DNA of 62,217 nt, from NCBI GenBank assembly GCA_963833885.1, contig CAWHZU010000009.1, positions 1 through 62,217 on the forward strand. Direction: 5' to 3'. Origin of the DNA: JASHPR01 sp963833885. Its GTDB lineage: Bacteria > Actinomycetota > Actinomycetes > Streptosporangiales > Streptosporangiaceae. A program made the position numbers and the translations under genes. The notes below the pieces were generated by a model. It made no database searches. It was not told the origin of the DNA and saw only the letters and a list, made by a program, of their open reading frames with translations. This document shows positions 20,091 to 29,454 of the stretch, in pieces (within the stretch, counting starts at the first letter, position 1; every line of letters begins with the position of its first letter).

Positions 20091-21149
20091 TCACCCGTTA
20101 CGGGCGTCCCGGGCGCGCCGGTTCGCGGCGTCGCCGGTTCGCAGCCAGAACCCGACCGGGAACAGCCGCAGGTTCAGGCGCTCGTCGATCAGGCCCCAAA
20201 GCCCGCGGCGGGCGAACAGGGCCACGATGATCGCGACCAGGCCCAGGATGATCAGGTACCAGGCGTTGTACGAGGCGAGCGTCTGCTGCAGCACCATGTA
20301 GACCACGGTGCCGATGATCGGTCCTTCGATCGTGCCGAGGCCGCCGATGATGGTCGCGAACGCCATCTCCGCGGTCCACTGCACGCTGAACACCGCGCTC
20401 GGCTGCACCTGGAGCTGGCTGATTGCCAGCACCCCGCCCGCGGCGCCGCAGCCGATCCCGGCCACCACGAACACCAGCAGCCGCGCGAGGCCGACCCGCG
20501 CCCCGGAGCTGCGCGCGGCGACCTCGTCGTCGCGGACGGCGGTGAGCACCAGGCCGACCCTGCCGCGGAGCAGCAGGTAGACGCCGACCAGCGCGAGCAC
20601 CGTGACCGCGAGCCCGGCCCAGTAGGTGTACGCGGTGAGCAGCGTCGGGTCCATCCCGGAGAACCCGGGCAGCGGCAAGCCGGTCCCGCCGCCGATCGAG
20701 GAGAACTTCTCGATGACCAGCATGATGGTCGCGGCGAGCACCCACGTCGCGATCGCGAAGTACCCGCTGCGCAGCCGGGAGACCAGCCACCACAGCGGAA
20801 GCGCCGCGATCCCGCTGGCGATCGCGGCGACGGGGAGGGCGGCGAACGGCGAGAGGCCATGGAGGGCGAGGATCAGCACGAAGTACGCGCCGAGCCCCAC
20901 GAAGGCCTGCTGCCCCACCGACACCAGCCCCGCGTATCCCGCCAGCAGGTTCCACATGCTCGCGAGCGTGAGCACGATGAACCCCTGCACCATGATCGCG
21001 GTGGTGCCCGAGTAGACGATGTACGGGAAGAAAGCGAGCACGACGACGACGATCAGCGCGACGGCTCCGGTCCAGGCGACGTTTCGCTGCGACCGGGTGA
21101 CCCTGAAGCTCTCGGCCTGCCGGGCGGTGGGTTCGGTGACCAGGCTCAC
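20091..21149 (-). CDS. livM: Branched-chain amino-acid-type ABC transporter permease LivM
   Basis: Inner-membrane permease, 352 aa from the GTG at 21149, which overlaps the livH stop by 4 nt. About nine hydrophobic helices; family marks include LLAGYAGLVSVGQQAFVGLGAYF, LRGRVGLVLTAVRDDEVAARSSG (the cytoplasmic loop that contacts the ATPase) and GGLGTIEGPIIGTVVYMVLQ. Last gene of the operon, ending 4 nt from the convergent IclR gene. The frame is open further upstream but only as a shadow of livH. Confidence 0.93.
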   Translation of the reverse strand: MSLVTEPTARQAESFRVTRSQRNVAWTGAVALIVVVVLAFFPYIVYSGTTAIMVQGFIVLTLASMWNLLAGYAGLVSVGQQAFVGLGAYFVLILALHGLSPFAALPVAAIASGIAALPLWWLVSRLRSGYFAIATWVLAATIMLVIEKFSSIGGGTGLPLPGFSGMDPTLLTAYTYWAGLAVTVLALVGVYLLLRGRVGLVLTAVRDDEVAARSSGARVGLARLLVFVVAGIGCGAAGGVLAISQLQVQPSAVFSVQWTAEMAFATIIGGLGTIEGPIIGTVVYMVLQQTLASYNAWYLIILGLVAIIVALFARRGLWGLIDERLNLRLFPVGFWLRTGDAANRRARDARNG

Positions 21150-22021
21150 GACTGCACCCTCCGGGAGATCAGGCCCTGCGGGCGCAGTACGAGCACGACG
21201 ATGAACACGATGTACCCGGCGAGGAGCTCGTCGGAGATGTTGATCTGGGCGCCGATCTGCTGCGCCACGCCCAGCACCACGCCGCCGAGCAGCGTGCCCC
21301 ACAGCGAGCCGAGCCCGCCGATCACCACCGCCGCGAACGCGAACAGCAGGATCGTGTCGGTACCGGTCGTGGGGTCGAGGTCGGAGTACATGCCGAAGGC
21401 GATGCCGCCGAGCGCCACGGTGGCGAACGCGACGGCCGCCGCGATGCCAAACACGTGCCGGTAGTCGGCCCCGGCAAGCTGCGCCGCCTCCTTGTCGTCG
21501 GCCACCGCGCGGATCAGCCGGCCGTACTTGGACCGGGAGAGGAAGTACTGCAGCCCGAGCAGCACCGCCACCGCGACGGCGAAGATGAGCAGCAGCAGGT
21601 AAGCGATCGAGATCTGCGAGCCGATGGTGAAGGCGCCGGTCACCAGGGCCAGGCTGGCCCCGATCCCGCGGGAGTTGGCGGTGAAGAACTGGAGCAGGCC
21701 GTTCTCGATCACCACCGACAGGCCGAAGGTGACCAGCAGCGTGGTGAGCACGCTGCGGTCCAGCGCGGTCTGGAGGACCGTGCGCTGCAGCACGTAGCCG
21801 AGCACCGCCATGATCGGTACCACGATGACGACGGACCAGAGCACCGGGACGTGGGTGACCGCGATGATGCCGATCGCGATGTAGCCCGCGACAACGGCGA
21901 GGTCGCCGTGCGCCAGGTTCACGACCTTCATCACCCCGAACATCAGCGAGAGCCCGCAGGCGAACAGCGCGTACAGCCCGCCGGTCAGCACGCCCTGGAT
22001 GATGGCGTTTACCCAGGCCAC
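21146..22021 (-). CDS. livH: Branched-chain amino-acid-type ABC transporter permease LivH
   Basis: 291-aa inner-membrane permease. Diagnostic segments: QGVLTGGLYALFACGLSLMFGVMKVVNLAHGDL at the N-terminus, the coupling loop LSRSKYGRLIRAVADDKEAAQLAG and GGLGSLWGTLLGGVVLG. GTG start overlapping the livF stop by one base; its stop overlaps the livM start by four. Confidence 0.93.
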   Translation of the reverse strand: MAWVNAIIQGVLTGGLYALFACGLSLMFGVMKVVNLAHGDLAVVAGYIAIGIIAVTHVPVLWSVVIVVPIMAVLGYVLQRTVLQTALDRSVLTTLLVTFGLSVVIENGLLQFFTANSRGIGASLALVTGAFTIGSQISIAYLLLLIFAVAVAVLLGLQYFLSRSKYGRLIRAVADDKEAAQLAGADYRHVFGIAAAVAFATVALGGIAFGMYSDLDPTTGTDTILLFAFAAVVIGGLGSLWGTLLGGVVLGVAQQIGAQINISDELLAGYIVFIVVLVLRPQGLISRRVQS

Positions 22022-22821
22022 TACCCTTCACTCCCTTCGCCGGGCTGGCTGGCCGTCGCCGCGCCAGCGAGGCCAAAGTACGCCGCCTCGACCTGGTCAG
22101 CGGTTACGTCGGCCGGCTCGCCTTCCAGGGTGGTCCGGCCCTCCAGCAGGCACTGGATGTGTGAGGCCACCCGCAGGGCCTGGCTCACGTCCTGCTCGAC
22201 GAGCAGCACGGTGAGGCCCGTCCCCAGGATCTGCGGCAGCATGCCGTAGATGCGCTGTACGACCACCGGGGCCAGGCCGAGCGACAGCTCGTCGAGCATC
22301 AGCACGCGGGGGTTGGCGACCAGCGCGCGGCCGATGGCGACGGCCTGCTGCTCACCGCCGGACAGCTGGGCGGTGGGCTGGTTGCGGCGTTCTCGCATCC
22401 AGCCGAACATCTCGTATACCCGCTCGATGGTCCACGGACCCGGACGCGCGTATGTGGCGCCGACCTTGAGGTTCTCCTCGACCGACAGCGACCCGAACAG
22501 CCGCCGGCCTTCCGGCACCATGACGATCCCCTGCGTGGCCCGCCGCTCGGGCCGCAGCCCGGTCACGTCCTTGCCGTCGTACCGGATCGAGCCGGACGTC
22601 GGGCGGTGCAGGCCGGCGATCGTGCGCAGCAGCGTGGACTTGCCCGCGCCGTTGGCCCCGATGATCGCGTAGACCTCGCCGGGGAGCACCCGCAGCGAGA
22701 CCGCGTCGAGGGCCCTGAGCTGCCCGTGGTGCACGACCAGGTCGCGGACCTCGAGCACTGGCGTGCCGTCGCCGGGCGCGGCGCCCCGGTCGCCCCCACC
22801 CACCTCCGCATCCCCCTTCAC
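22021..22821 (-). CDS. livF: Branched-chain amino-acid-type ABC transporter ATPase LivF
   Basis: 266-aa ABC ATPase with Walker A GANGAGKST (about residues 54-62), Q-loop region, ABC signature LSGGEQQAV, Walker B VLMLDELSLGL and the H-loop replaced by the LivF-type LLVEQDVSQAL. Starts with GTG; the N-terminal ~20 residues are a Gly/Asp-rich extension. Functions with LivG as the nucleotide-binding pair of the transporter. Confidence 0.93.
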   Translation of the reverse strand: MKGDAEVGGGDRGAAPGDGTPVLEVRDLVVHHGQLRALDAVSLRVLPGEVYAIIGANGAGKSTLLRTIAGLHRPTSGSIRYDGKDVTGLRPERRATQGIVMVPEGRRLFGSLSVEENLKVGATYARPGPWTIERVYEMFGWMRERRNQPTAQLSGGEQQAVAIGRALVANPRVLMLDELSLGLAPVVVQRIYGMLPQILGTGLTVLLVEQDVSQALRVASHIQCLLEGRTTLEGEPADVTADQVEAAYFGLAGAATASQPGEGSEG

Positions 22822-22849
22822 TGGCCATCACCCTTCGGTGCCGATACGG

Positions 22850-23646
22850 TCACGGCTCGCTCCGTTCCGCGTCCTCACCTGCGGCCGGCGGTGCGCCCAT
22901 GGTCCCGCCGGCCAGTGCCGCGGTGACCTCGGTGCCGAGGAAGACCTCGCGGACCGCGGGGTCAGCCAGCACGGTGCCAGGCTCGCCGTCGCCGACGAAC
23001 TTGCCACCGGACAGGCAGATCAGCCGGCTCACCACGGCGGTGAGCGCTCGCACCACGTGCTCGATCCAGATCACCGCGATGCCCTCGGCGTTGACGCCGC
23101 GGACGATCTCGACGAGCTGTGCCACCTCGGGGTCGGTGAGGCCGCCCGCCACCTCGTCGAGCAGCAGCAGCGTGGGCTGCGTGGCGAGGGCCCTGGCCAG
23201 TTCCAGCCGCTTGCGCTGCAGCAGGCCGAGCCGTTCGGCAGGCGCGTTCGCATGGCTTTCCATGCCGGTGCGCTCCAGCGCCTGCACCGCAACCGCGTAG
23301 CTTGGCCGCCGCCGCAGCCCGCCACCCTGCTGCGCGGCGACGAGCAGGTTCTCGAAGACGGTCATGTCGCCGAACGGCCGCGGGACCTGATACGTGCGGC
23401 CGATGCCCAGCCTGCACCGTGCCGCCGAGTCCAGCTTGGTGACCGTCTGCCCGGCGAAGCGGACCTCGCCGGCCCGGGGGCAAGGTCGCCGGAGATGAGG
23501 CCGAACAGGCTGGTCTTGCCAGCACCGTTCGGCCCCACGATCCCGACGACGTCCCCGGGCCCGACGGCGAACGACAGGTCCTCCGTGATGACGACCCGGC
23601 CGAACCGTTTCGTCACATTGTCTAGCTCGAGCAGAGGGTTCGTCAT
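22850..23646 (-). pseudogene. livG: ABC transporter ATPase LivG, interrupted by an apparent 1-nt frameshift
   Basis: The N-terminal part (ATG at 23646) encodes LELDNVTKRFGRVVI and Walker A GPNGAGKTS, then leaves frame at the CCCGGGGG run 23473-23480. The remaining ATPase continues in another frame from there: past the run it reads AGEVRFAGQTVTKLD..., then TVFENLLVAAQ, the LELARALA segment and Walker B TLLLLDEVAGGL. One extra base in the run would join them into a normal ~265-aa LivG. Either the transporter has lost one ATPase or this is an indel error; every other liv gene is intact, which favours the second. Confidence 0.85.
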
Positions 23647-23650
23647 CCGG

Positions 23651-25015
23651 TCAGCTGTTGGTCGGCACGAGGTCGGCCGTGATCTTCGCCTGCGGGAGCA
23701 GTGTGTTGTCCACGACCTGGAGCTCCAGTGGGTACTTGGTGCCCTTCTGCCATTGCACGCCGGCCGGCGGGGTGATCGCAACGCCCGGTGCGGGGCCGCC
23801 TGAGGCGAAGTTGAGCGGCCCGGCGAGCGCCTGGATGTTCACGTTGTGGATGGCGTTGGCAACTTCGGCCCTGTCGTGCGGGTCGCTCACCGACGTGAAG
23901 GCCGCGTGGGCTGCCTCGAACAGGCTGTAGTTGCTGATGTTGGCGTTCCACTGCCCGTGCCCTGACGCCTCGAACTCGTTCGCCATGGTCTGGCAATCCT
24001 CGCCGGTGAACGACGACTTCCACGGCAGGGTCGGCACCCACCAGGTGTCGGTGGCGATGTTGTACGCCTCGGAGCCCAGCGCGTAGGCGTCGGGCGGGAA
24101 CAGCAGCACCTTGGCCACGGTGGCCAGCTTAGGCCGGAAGCCCTGCTGGATCGACTGCTTCCACATGGCGGCGAAGTCCGGCGGCAGCGGCACGTTCGTG
24201 AAGAAGTCGGCCTTGTCGGCCTTGAACTGGGCGATCATCGAGGAGTAGTTCGTGGTCCCGTCCGGGTAGGCCGAGGACATGTCGAACTTGTAGCCGGCGG
24301 CCTCGGCGATCGGCGGGAACACCGCGCGGAACGCGTCGCCGTCCGAGTCGTTCGGGAACGCGGCGGCAACCACCTTGTCGGTGTGCAGCTGGTCGTGGAT
24401 CCGGTTCCACATCGGGATGAAGCACTTGACCAGGTGCTCGGCGCCGAGGAAGTACATCACCACGTACTTGGCTTTCTCCGTGGCGTGTTGCGGGTTGCCC
24501 TTCGGGAACAGGTTCAGGTACCAGGACTCCCACGGGATGTTCGAGCAGATCAGCGGCGTGCCGAGGGACTCGGCCTGGCTGGCCACGGCGTTGACGGTCT
24601 CCGGCGTGGACGACCCGAACAGCATGTCCACGCCGTCCAGGATCGCCGTCTTGGCCAGGTCCCCGGCCCGGGTGACGCTCGACTGGCTGTCGTAGGACTT
24701 GATGGTGACCGGGTAGGTCTTGCCGCCGATCTTGAACCCGTTCTTGTACGGGGCGGTCTGCTTGATCTTGGAGATCACCCAGTTGTCGGCCGCGCCGAAC
24801 CCGGCCAGGTCACCGGTCAGCGGATGGATCCAGCCGATCGTGATCGCCTTGGTGCTGCTTGTGTTGGCGCCCTTGATGCCGGAACTGCAGGCTTCGAGCA
24901 GCCCGCCGGCCCCCACGACTGCTGCACCCGCCCCGGCTGCGCGCAGTAGGCCCCGCCGGCTGATGCCGCCGACCGGGCTAGTGCTATTCGATTGCACTGT
25001 CTGGTGGTCGTTCAT
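23651..25015 (-). CDS. livK: ABC transporter substrate-binding lipoprotein LivK-type
   Basis: Extracytoplasmic binding protein of the leucine/amide family (periplasmic-binding fold type I), 454 aa. The N-terminus has a twin-arginine-like SRRGLLRAAGAGAAVVGAGG followed by the lipobox LEAC, so it is probably a Tat-exported lipoprotein. The mature domain begins ITIGWIHPLTGDLAGFGAADNW and contains FGSSTPETVNAVASQAESLGTPLI. First gene of the livK-G-F-H-M operon; AAGGAG ribosome site about 8 nt before the ATG. Substrate unknown: amino acid, amide, urea or aromatic acid are all possible. Confidence 0.92.
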   Translation of the reverse strand: MNDHQTVQSNSTSPVGGISRRGLLRAAGAGAAVVGAGGLLEACSSGIKGANTSSTKAITIGWIHPLTGDLAGFGAADNWVISKIKQTAPYKNGFKIGGKTYPVTIKSYDSQSSVTRAGDLAKTAILDGVDMLFGSSTPETVNAVASQAESLGTPLICSNIPWESWYLNLFPKGNPQHATEKAKYVVMYFLGAEHLVKCFIPMWNRIHDQLHTDKVVAAAFPNDSDGDAFRAVFPPIAEAAGYKFDMSSAYPDGTTNYSSMIAQFKADKADFFTNVPLPPDFAAMWKQSIQQGFRPKLATVAKVLLFPPDAYALGSEAYNIATDTWWVPTLPWKSSFTGEDCQTMANEFEASGHGQWNANISNYSLFEAAHAAFTSVSDPHDRAEVANAIHNVNIQALAGPLNFASGGPAPGVAITPPAGVQWQKGTKYPLELQVVDNTLLPQAKITADLVPTNS

Positions 25016-25705
25016 CGATATTGATCTCCTTGTGAGGTCGCGTCGCAGGACGGGGGGCCCTATGCGGGATGCCGGTGGCTCCCCTGCTTAGGCATGCCTG
25101 CTCGGCGTCGTGAGACTAACATGACCTGAATCTGGCGACGCAGCAGTTGTTGAATCATTAGGTTTCATAAGGTTGAGAATCGCTTTCGCTATTCAGCCTC
25201 GTCGGCAGCCGAAGCTAACGCGCGGCCTTGTGGGGCGCGCGGACCGCGGTGCGGAACGCCTTGTATGCGGGCTCTCATTTGCTTTTGCTTTGTGACTGCT
25301 GCTCGCCTGCTGACATGTGCTATGCGTAGCGACGCCGTGCGGAGGCCCGTCCGACACCGGCGTCGGGACGTGGTTTGTACGCTCTGCGAACGAGCGTGCA
25401 TAACCTGAACAGCATGGCACCACGCCTGTCCAGGCCTAGTCAACGGACGTTATGTAACTGTTGTCACTGGAAAATGGGCCATGCTGAGCTGCGGCTGCAT
25501 GCGCCGGTACGGCCGGAGAACGTCGCTCCCGACCGGCAGGTTCGGACCCGGCCGAGGGGCGTCCCCAGCCGCGCCAGCTCCAGGCCGATGAAGATGATCT
25601 TCCTTGGCGTGCTGGCCGCGGGGAAGGGTGGTGCCCGCATTCTGGTTTCAGACTGCTGGGCCCGGTGGTGCGCGCACCACGCGGTCGTCGCCTGAGGAGG
25701 CAGTT
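25016..25705. other. Long intergenic region with liv and msrA promoters
   Basis: 690 bp between divergent livK and msrA. The stretch 25140-25200 is distinctly AT-richer than its surroundings and is the likely place for the liv promoter, though I could not fix -10/-35 boxes. Short open frames here (such as 25375-25695) have no recognisable domain and I do not call them genes. Confidence 0.5.
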
Positions 25706-26371
25706 GTGAGCATATTCGGTTTCCGCAAGTCCCAAATGGTCAACGCGGAGGACGCGCTGCCTGGCCGCCCGGCGCCAATGCCGGTCCCCGGCCGCCATGA
25801 AGTACTCGATGCCCCGTTGCGGCCCCCATACCCCGAAGGTGCGAGCGTGGCGGAGTTCGCACTGGGCTGTTTCTGGGGCGCGGAGAAGGCATTCTGGCAG
25901 GTACCGGGCGTGGTTACGACGGCCGTGGGCTACGAGGGCGGGTACACCCCGAATCCGACCTACAAGGAGGTCTGCAGCGGCCGGACCGGGCACGCGGAGA
26001 CCGTGCGCGTGGTCTTCGAGCCGAAGCGGGTCTCGTACCGCGAGCTGCTCAAGGTGTTCTGGGAGTCGCACAACCCGACACAGGGCATGCGGCAGGGCCA
26101 CGACACTGGCACCCAGTACCGCTCGGTGATTTTCTACCGCTCGCCGGAGCAGAAGGCCCAGGCGGAGGAGTCGCGTGACGCCTACGCCAAGCGCCTGGCC
26201 GAGGCCGGCTACAAGGGGATCACCACCGAGATCGTCCCGGCGGGCGAGTTCTACTTCGCCGAGAACTACCACCAGCAGTATCTGTCTGAAGGCAAGAACC
26301 CGTACGGCTACTGCCCCGACCACGGCACCGGTGTCTCCTGCCCGGTCGGCGTCGTGAAGGCGAGCGACTGA
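25706..26371 (+). CDS. msrA: Peptide methionine-S-sulfoxide reductase MsrA
   Basis: Repairs oxidised methionine (S-epimer) in proteins. The catalytic motif ALGCFWGAEKAFW is present with its nucleophilic Cys, as are VGYEGGYTPNPTYKEVCSGRTGHAE, TGTQYRSVIFY and ENYHQQYL. I chose the GTG at 25706 because GAGGAGG sits at 25694-25700 and the protein (221 aa) then has the usual ~45-residue N-terminal extension of actinobacterial MsrA. The frame upstream lacks homology. Confidence 0.95.
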   Translation: MSIFGFRKSQMVNAEDALPGRPAPMPVPGRHEVLDAPLRPPYPEGASVAEFALGCFWGAEKAFWQVPGVVTTAVGYEGGYTPNPTYKEVCSGRTGHAETVRVVFEPKRVSYRELLKVFWESHNPTQGMRQGHDTGTQYRSVIFYRSPEQKAQAEESRDAYAKRLAEAGYKGITTEIVPAGEFYFAENYHQQYLSEGKNPYGYCPDHGTGVSCPVGVVKASD

Positions 26372-26491
26372 GTCTTGCGGGTGGGCCGCTAGGTCGTCCC
26401 TTCAGCCAGAGCCTTGCGCTGTGTTCATGCATGGCCGAATGCCTGTGTCGGCAAGGCTGACGGCGACTGGCGTTGTGGCCACAAAAGTGTG

Positions 26492-26506
26492 ATACATTGC
26501 ATGTAT
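26492..26506 (+). promoter_or_regulatory. Palindrome over the toxin-antitoxin start: likely autoregulatory operator
   Basis: ATACAT-TGC-ATGTAT, a perfect 6+6 inverted repeat with a 3-nt spacer, ends inside the antitoxin ATG (26505). A -10-like TACATT lies within it, six nt before the ATG, so transcription may start at or near the start codon. Antitoxins of this class usually bind such palindromes to repress their own operon; here this is inference. Confidence 0.55.
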
Positions 26507-26801
26507 GGCGGCTACGAACGCACATGCGGTAGGCCTGCGAGACCTGCGCCATCACACGAGCGAGGTACTGGCCCGCGTGCGGCATGGCGAGACCGTGGAT
26601 GTCACGGAGCACGGGCGGCTGATCGCTCGCATCGTGCCGGTTAGCGAACGCGAGCCCACACCGATCCTGGCGCGCCTCGCCGCGGCCGGACGCGCGACCC
26701 TCGCGCAGCGGCCGGGCTACCGCCCTCGTCTGCGCCCCGGTGATGGCACCGACCGCCTCTCGGAAACCCTCGCGGCGATGCGCGACGAGGAAGTCTGGTG
26801 A
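26505..26801 (+). CDS. Type II antitoxin, Phd/YefM family
   Basis: 98-aa antitoxin. Residues ~8-48 form the Phd/YefM DNA-binding fold (VGLRDLRHHTSEVLARVRHGETVDVTEHGRLIARIVPV); the C-terminal part (LSETLAAMRDEEVW) is the likely toxin-binding tail. Stop overlaps the toxin GTG by 4 nt, the usual coupled arrangement. Confidence 0.88.
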   Translation: MAATNAHAVGLRDLRHHTSEVLARVRHGETVDVTEHGRLIARIVPVSEREPTPILARLAAAGRATLAQRPGYRPRLRPGDGTDRLSETLAAMRDEEVW

Positions 26802-27208
26802 GCCTTTACTACGCCGATACCTCCGCCGTGATCAAACTCCTGGTCGAAGAGACGCACTCGCAGGCGTTCGCGGCGTTCTACGACAGTCACGCCGATGCCG
26901 AATGGGTGAGTTCCGCGCTTCTGCGGATCGAAGTCAGCCGGGCCGTCGCTCGCGCGATGCCTGCCCTTCTGCCTGACGCCCGGGACCTGCTTACCGCTTT
27001 CTCTTACATCGCGATGGACGACGACATAGTGGAAGGGGCCATGAACGAGCCAGACCGCAGGCTCCGCTCCCTTGATGCGATCCACCTGGCGACCGCGCGC
27101 ATTCTCGCGCCGGAACTCAACGGCCTTGCCACTTACGACGACCGGCTGACCGCCGCCGCGACCGACGCTGGCTTGGCCGCGATCTCACCCGGAACCGACG
27201 CCGTCTGA
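26798..27208 (+). CDS. vapC: PIN-domain toxin, VapC type
   Basis: 136-aa PIN-domain ribonuclease. The acidic metal-binding residues are visible: Asp7 in YADTSAVIKL, Glu45 in RIEVSRA, Asp93 in SLDAIHLATA and Asp114/115 in TYDDRL. Family members cleave tRNA or rRNA when freed from the antitoxin; the target here is unknown. All catalytic residues are present, so it is probably active. Confidence 0.9.
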   Translation: MSLYYADTSAVIKLLVEETHSQAFAAFYDSHADAEWVSSALLRIEVSRAVARAMPALLPDARDLLTAFSYIAMDDDIVEGAMNEPDRRLRSLDAIHLATARILAPELNGLATYDDRLTAAATDAGLAAISPGTDAV

Positions 27209-27244
27209 GTTACGGCAGGTACGTCTTGCCCCCTGGCACGCTGA

Positions 27245-27273
27245 GGGCCCGCCTGCCCAAGATAGACGGGCCC
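27245..27273. terminator. GC hairpin between convergent vapC and permease genes
   Basis: GGGCCCG (27245-27251) and CGGGCCC (27267-27273) form a 7-bp stem with a 15-nt loop in the short gap between convergent genes. No T-run on either side, so terminator function is only a guess. Confidence 0.3.
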
Positions 27274-27288
27274 CCAGCCTCGGGTGTG

Positions 27289-28931
27289 CTAGGCGGTCTC
27301 GGCCTGGGCTGGGGCGTCATCTCCGGACTGCCTGGAGATGAGATTCAGCATCTCTTCCCTGGGCAGGCAGGTGAAGTACGCCCATATATAGATCCCGAGA
27401 CTGAACGCGGCGACGATCCCCATTTCCAGCCAGAAGTCGATCCGGCCGGTGTTGTCCGGCCCGAACTGACCCTGCCAGGAGATGATTCCCATGCCGATCA
27501 GATACACAGGCAGCCAGATGGCCGACTTCCAGTCCAGCGGCGGACGGTCCTTGTCGTAGATCATCCAGACGCCGATCAGGACGTAGCCGATCACCAGTGC
27601 GATCCCGAGCTTCCAGACGATCTCGAAGCCGGACCAGTCGATGATCAGGCTGGCGATGATGAACGCGAGCGGGCTGAGCCAGGTGGCGCCCGGCAGCCGG
27701 TAGGGCCGCTCGCTTCGGGCAGCCTCCTGCGGAACGCGCCGAGCGCGAGCGGGGCGCCGGCGTACATCAGCACGCTGGCCGAGGTGATGAAGCCAACCAG
27801 GGTGCTCCAGCTCGGGAACGGCAGCAGGAACACCAGGCCCAGCACGAACGCCATGATCAGGCCGAACCACGGCACGCCGTTCTTGTCCACCCAGCCGAAC
27901 GGCCCCGGGACGTAGCGGTTGCGGGACAGGCCGTAGCTGATCCGCGACGTCGAGGTCTGGTAGACCAGCCCAGTGCCGGACGGGGAGATGAACGCGTCGA
28001 TCCGCAGGATGACCGCGAACCAGCCCAGGCCGACCGCGCCAGCCAGAAACGCCAGCGGGCCGAGCTCGAAGCTCGGGTTGGTCTTCAGGGCCGCCCAGCC
28101 GTGCGTCAGGTCGCCTGGCCGCAGCGCGCCGAGGAACACGACCTGCAGCAGGAGATAGATCGCGGTGCAGAGCAAGATCGCGATGATGATCGCCCGGGGC
28201 AGGTTTCGCCGCGGGTTGCGGACCTCGCCGGCCAGCTGGTCGGCCTGCTCGAAACCGAGGTAGGCGAAGACGATGCCGGAGCCGGGGATCGCCGCGAACA
28301 TGGCCTTGATCCCGTATGGCATGAACCCGCCGTGCGAGTTGAACGAGGCGGTGTGGAACTGCGTGAACAGGATGATGATGGCCGCGACCGGGATGATGAC
28401 CTTCCACCAGGTCAGGACCAGGTTTACCCGGTTGAACAATCTCATGGCCAGGAAGTTCACCGCCGTGAAGATCGCCATCAGGATGATGCTTATCCCGAAC
28501 CCGAGCCCGGTTACCTCACCGTTCGTGGTGTCGAACAGGCCGTGCCAGTAGAAGGCCAGGTACTGCATCACCGCGAAGCACTCGATCGGCGTGACCGTGA
28601 CCGCCTGCAGGTAGGACATGTAGCCGAATCCGGTCCCGGCCACGCTCCCGAACGCGAAGTGCGGGAACCGCGCCGTGCCCCCGGCGACCGGGTACATCCC
28701 GCCGAGCTCGGCGTGCACCAGCGCCAGGATAATGATCATGACACCGGCGATGCCCCAGGCGAGCAGCGCCGAGGTCCCAGTGGAATACGAGGCCTTCCAC
28801 GAGCCGAACAGCCAGCCAGAGCCGATGATCGACGTTACCGACGCCCAGCAGGCCCCGATCAGTCCCATCTCCCGTTTCAGGCCAACATCTCCTGGCCTGG
28901 TCGTGGCGACAACTGCCGGTTCAGTAGCCAT
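27289..28931 (-). pseudogene. APC-family amino acid permease with an apparent 1-nt frameshift
   Basis: Amino acid/polyamine permease. From the ATG at 28931 (AAGGAGG ribosome site) the first ~410 residues are normal: IGACWASVTSIIGSGWLFGS, then about ten helices, GFEQADQLAGEVRNPRRNLPRAI, and SRISYGLSRNR. Near 27716-27724 the frame changes inside LGAFRRRLPEA; the C-terminal part (RSERPYRLPGATWLSPLAFIIASL... and two to three more helices, ending at 27289) continues in another frame. Adding one base would restore a protein of about 545 aa. Either recently broken or an indel error. Substrate unknown. Confidence 0.85.
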
Positions 28932-29037
28932 GTCCGAGCCTCCTTCCGGTCCGCATTCGTGGGGCGACCGCCCCGTGACTAGAACCTCCGCCAGCGATTG
29001 GCTGGGGGGATGAGGAGGAGCCGATTGAAGCTTTGGC

Positions 29038-29454
29038 TAAGGCCTGCCTGGAAGGGACCTGGATCCAGCCGATCCTTTGCAGCAGCACATGCAGCCCGGA
29101 CAAGGAGTAGCGCACGCCGAACCTGTCCTTGACTACTTCGGCGACCCGGGTCAGCGTCCAGCGCTGATCCGCTTCCCAGCCGAAGGCGGCGGGGCCGGCC
29201 TCCAGCACCTTCTCCAGCTCATCCAGCTGAAGCGGGCTGAGCTTGCAGCGGACACCGCCGGCACCCTTCGAGGCCAGCGCCTGCCTGCCACCGGCCGCGA
29301 GCACCTGCCGCCAGCGATTGGCCGACGGCCGCGTCACTCCGAACCGCTGTGCGACCTCACGGTCACTGGCTCCCGCCTCGATGAGGTCGGCCGCAGCCAG
29401 CCGCACGCGCTCTCGCCGGGCTTGCTCTTCCGCGCCGAGTCTGCGCCAGGGCAC
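29038..29454 (-). pseudogene. IS630-family transposase remnant (N-terminal helix-turn-helix part)
   Basis: A minus-strand frame (open 28921-29742) contains about 140 residues typical of the first half of actinobacterial IS630 transposases: RRLGAEEQARRERVRLAAADLIEAG, DREVAQRFGVTRPSANRWRQVLAAGG, KLSPLQLDELEKVLEAGPAAFG and the winged helix WTLTRVAEVVKDRFGVRYSLSGLHVLLQRIGW. The DDE catalytic half is absent; homology stops after VPSRQA and the frame runs into unrelated sequence. A dead fragment, directly upstream of the permease. Confidence 0.75.

Noticed and set aside
25375..25695. 106-codon frame upstream of msrA
   Set aside because: No motif or domain; lies in the livK-msrA regulatory gap and ends just before the msrA ribosome site.
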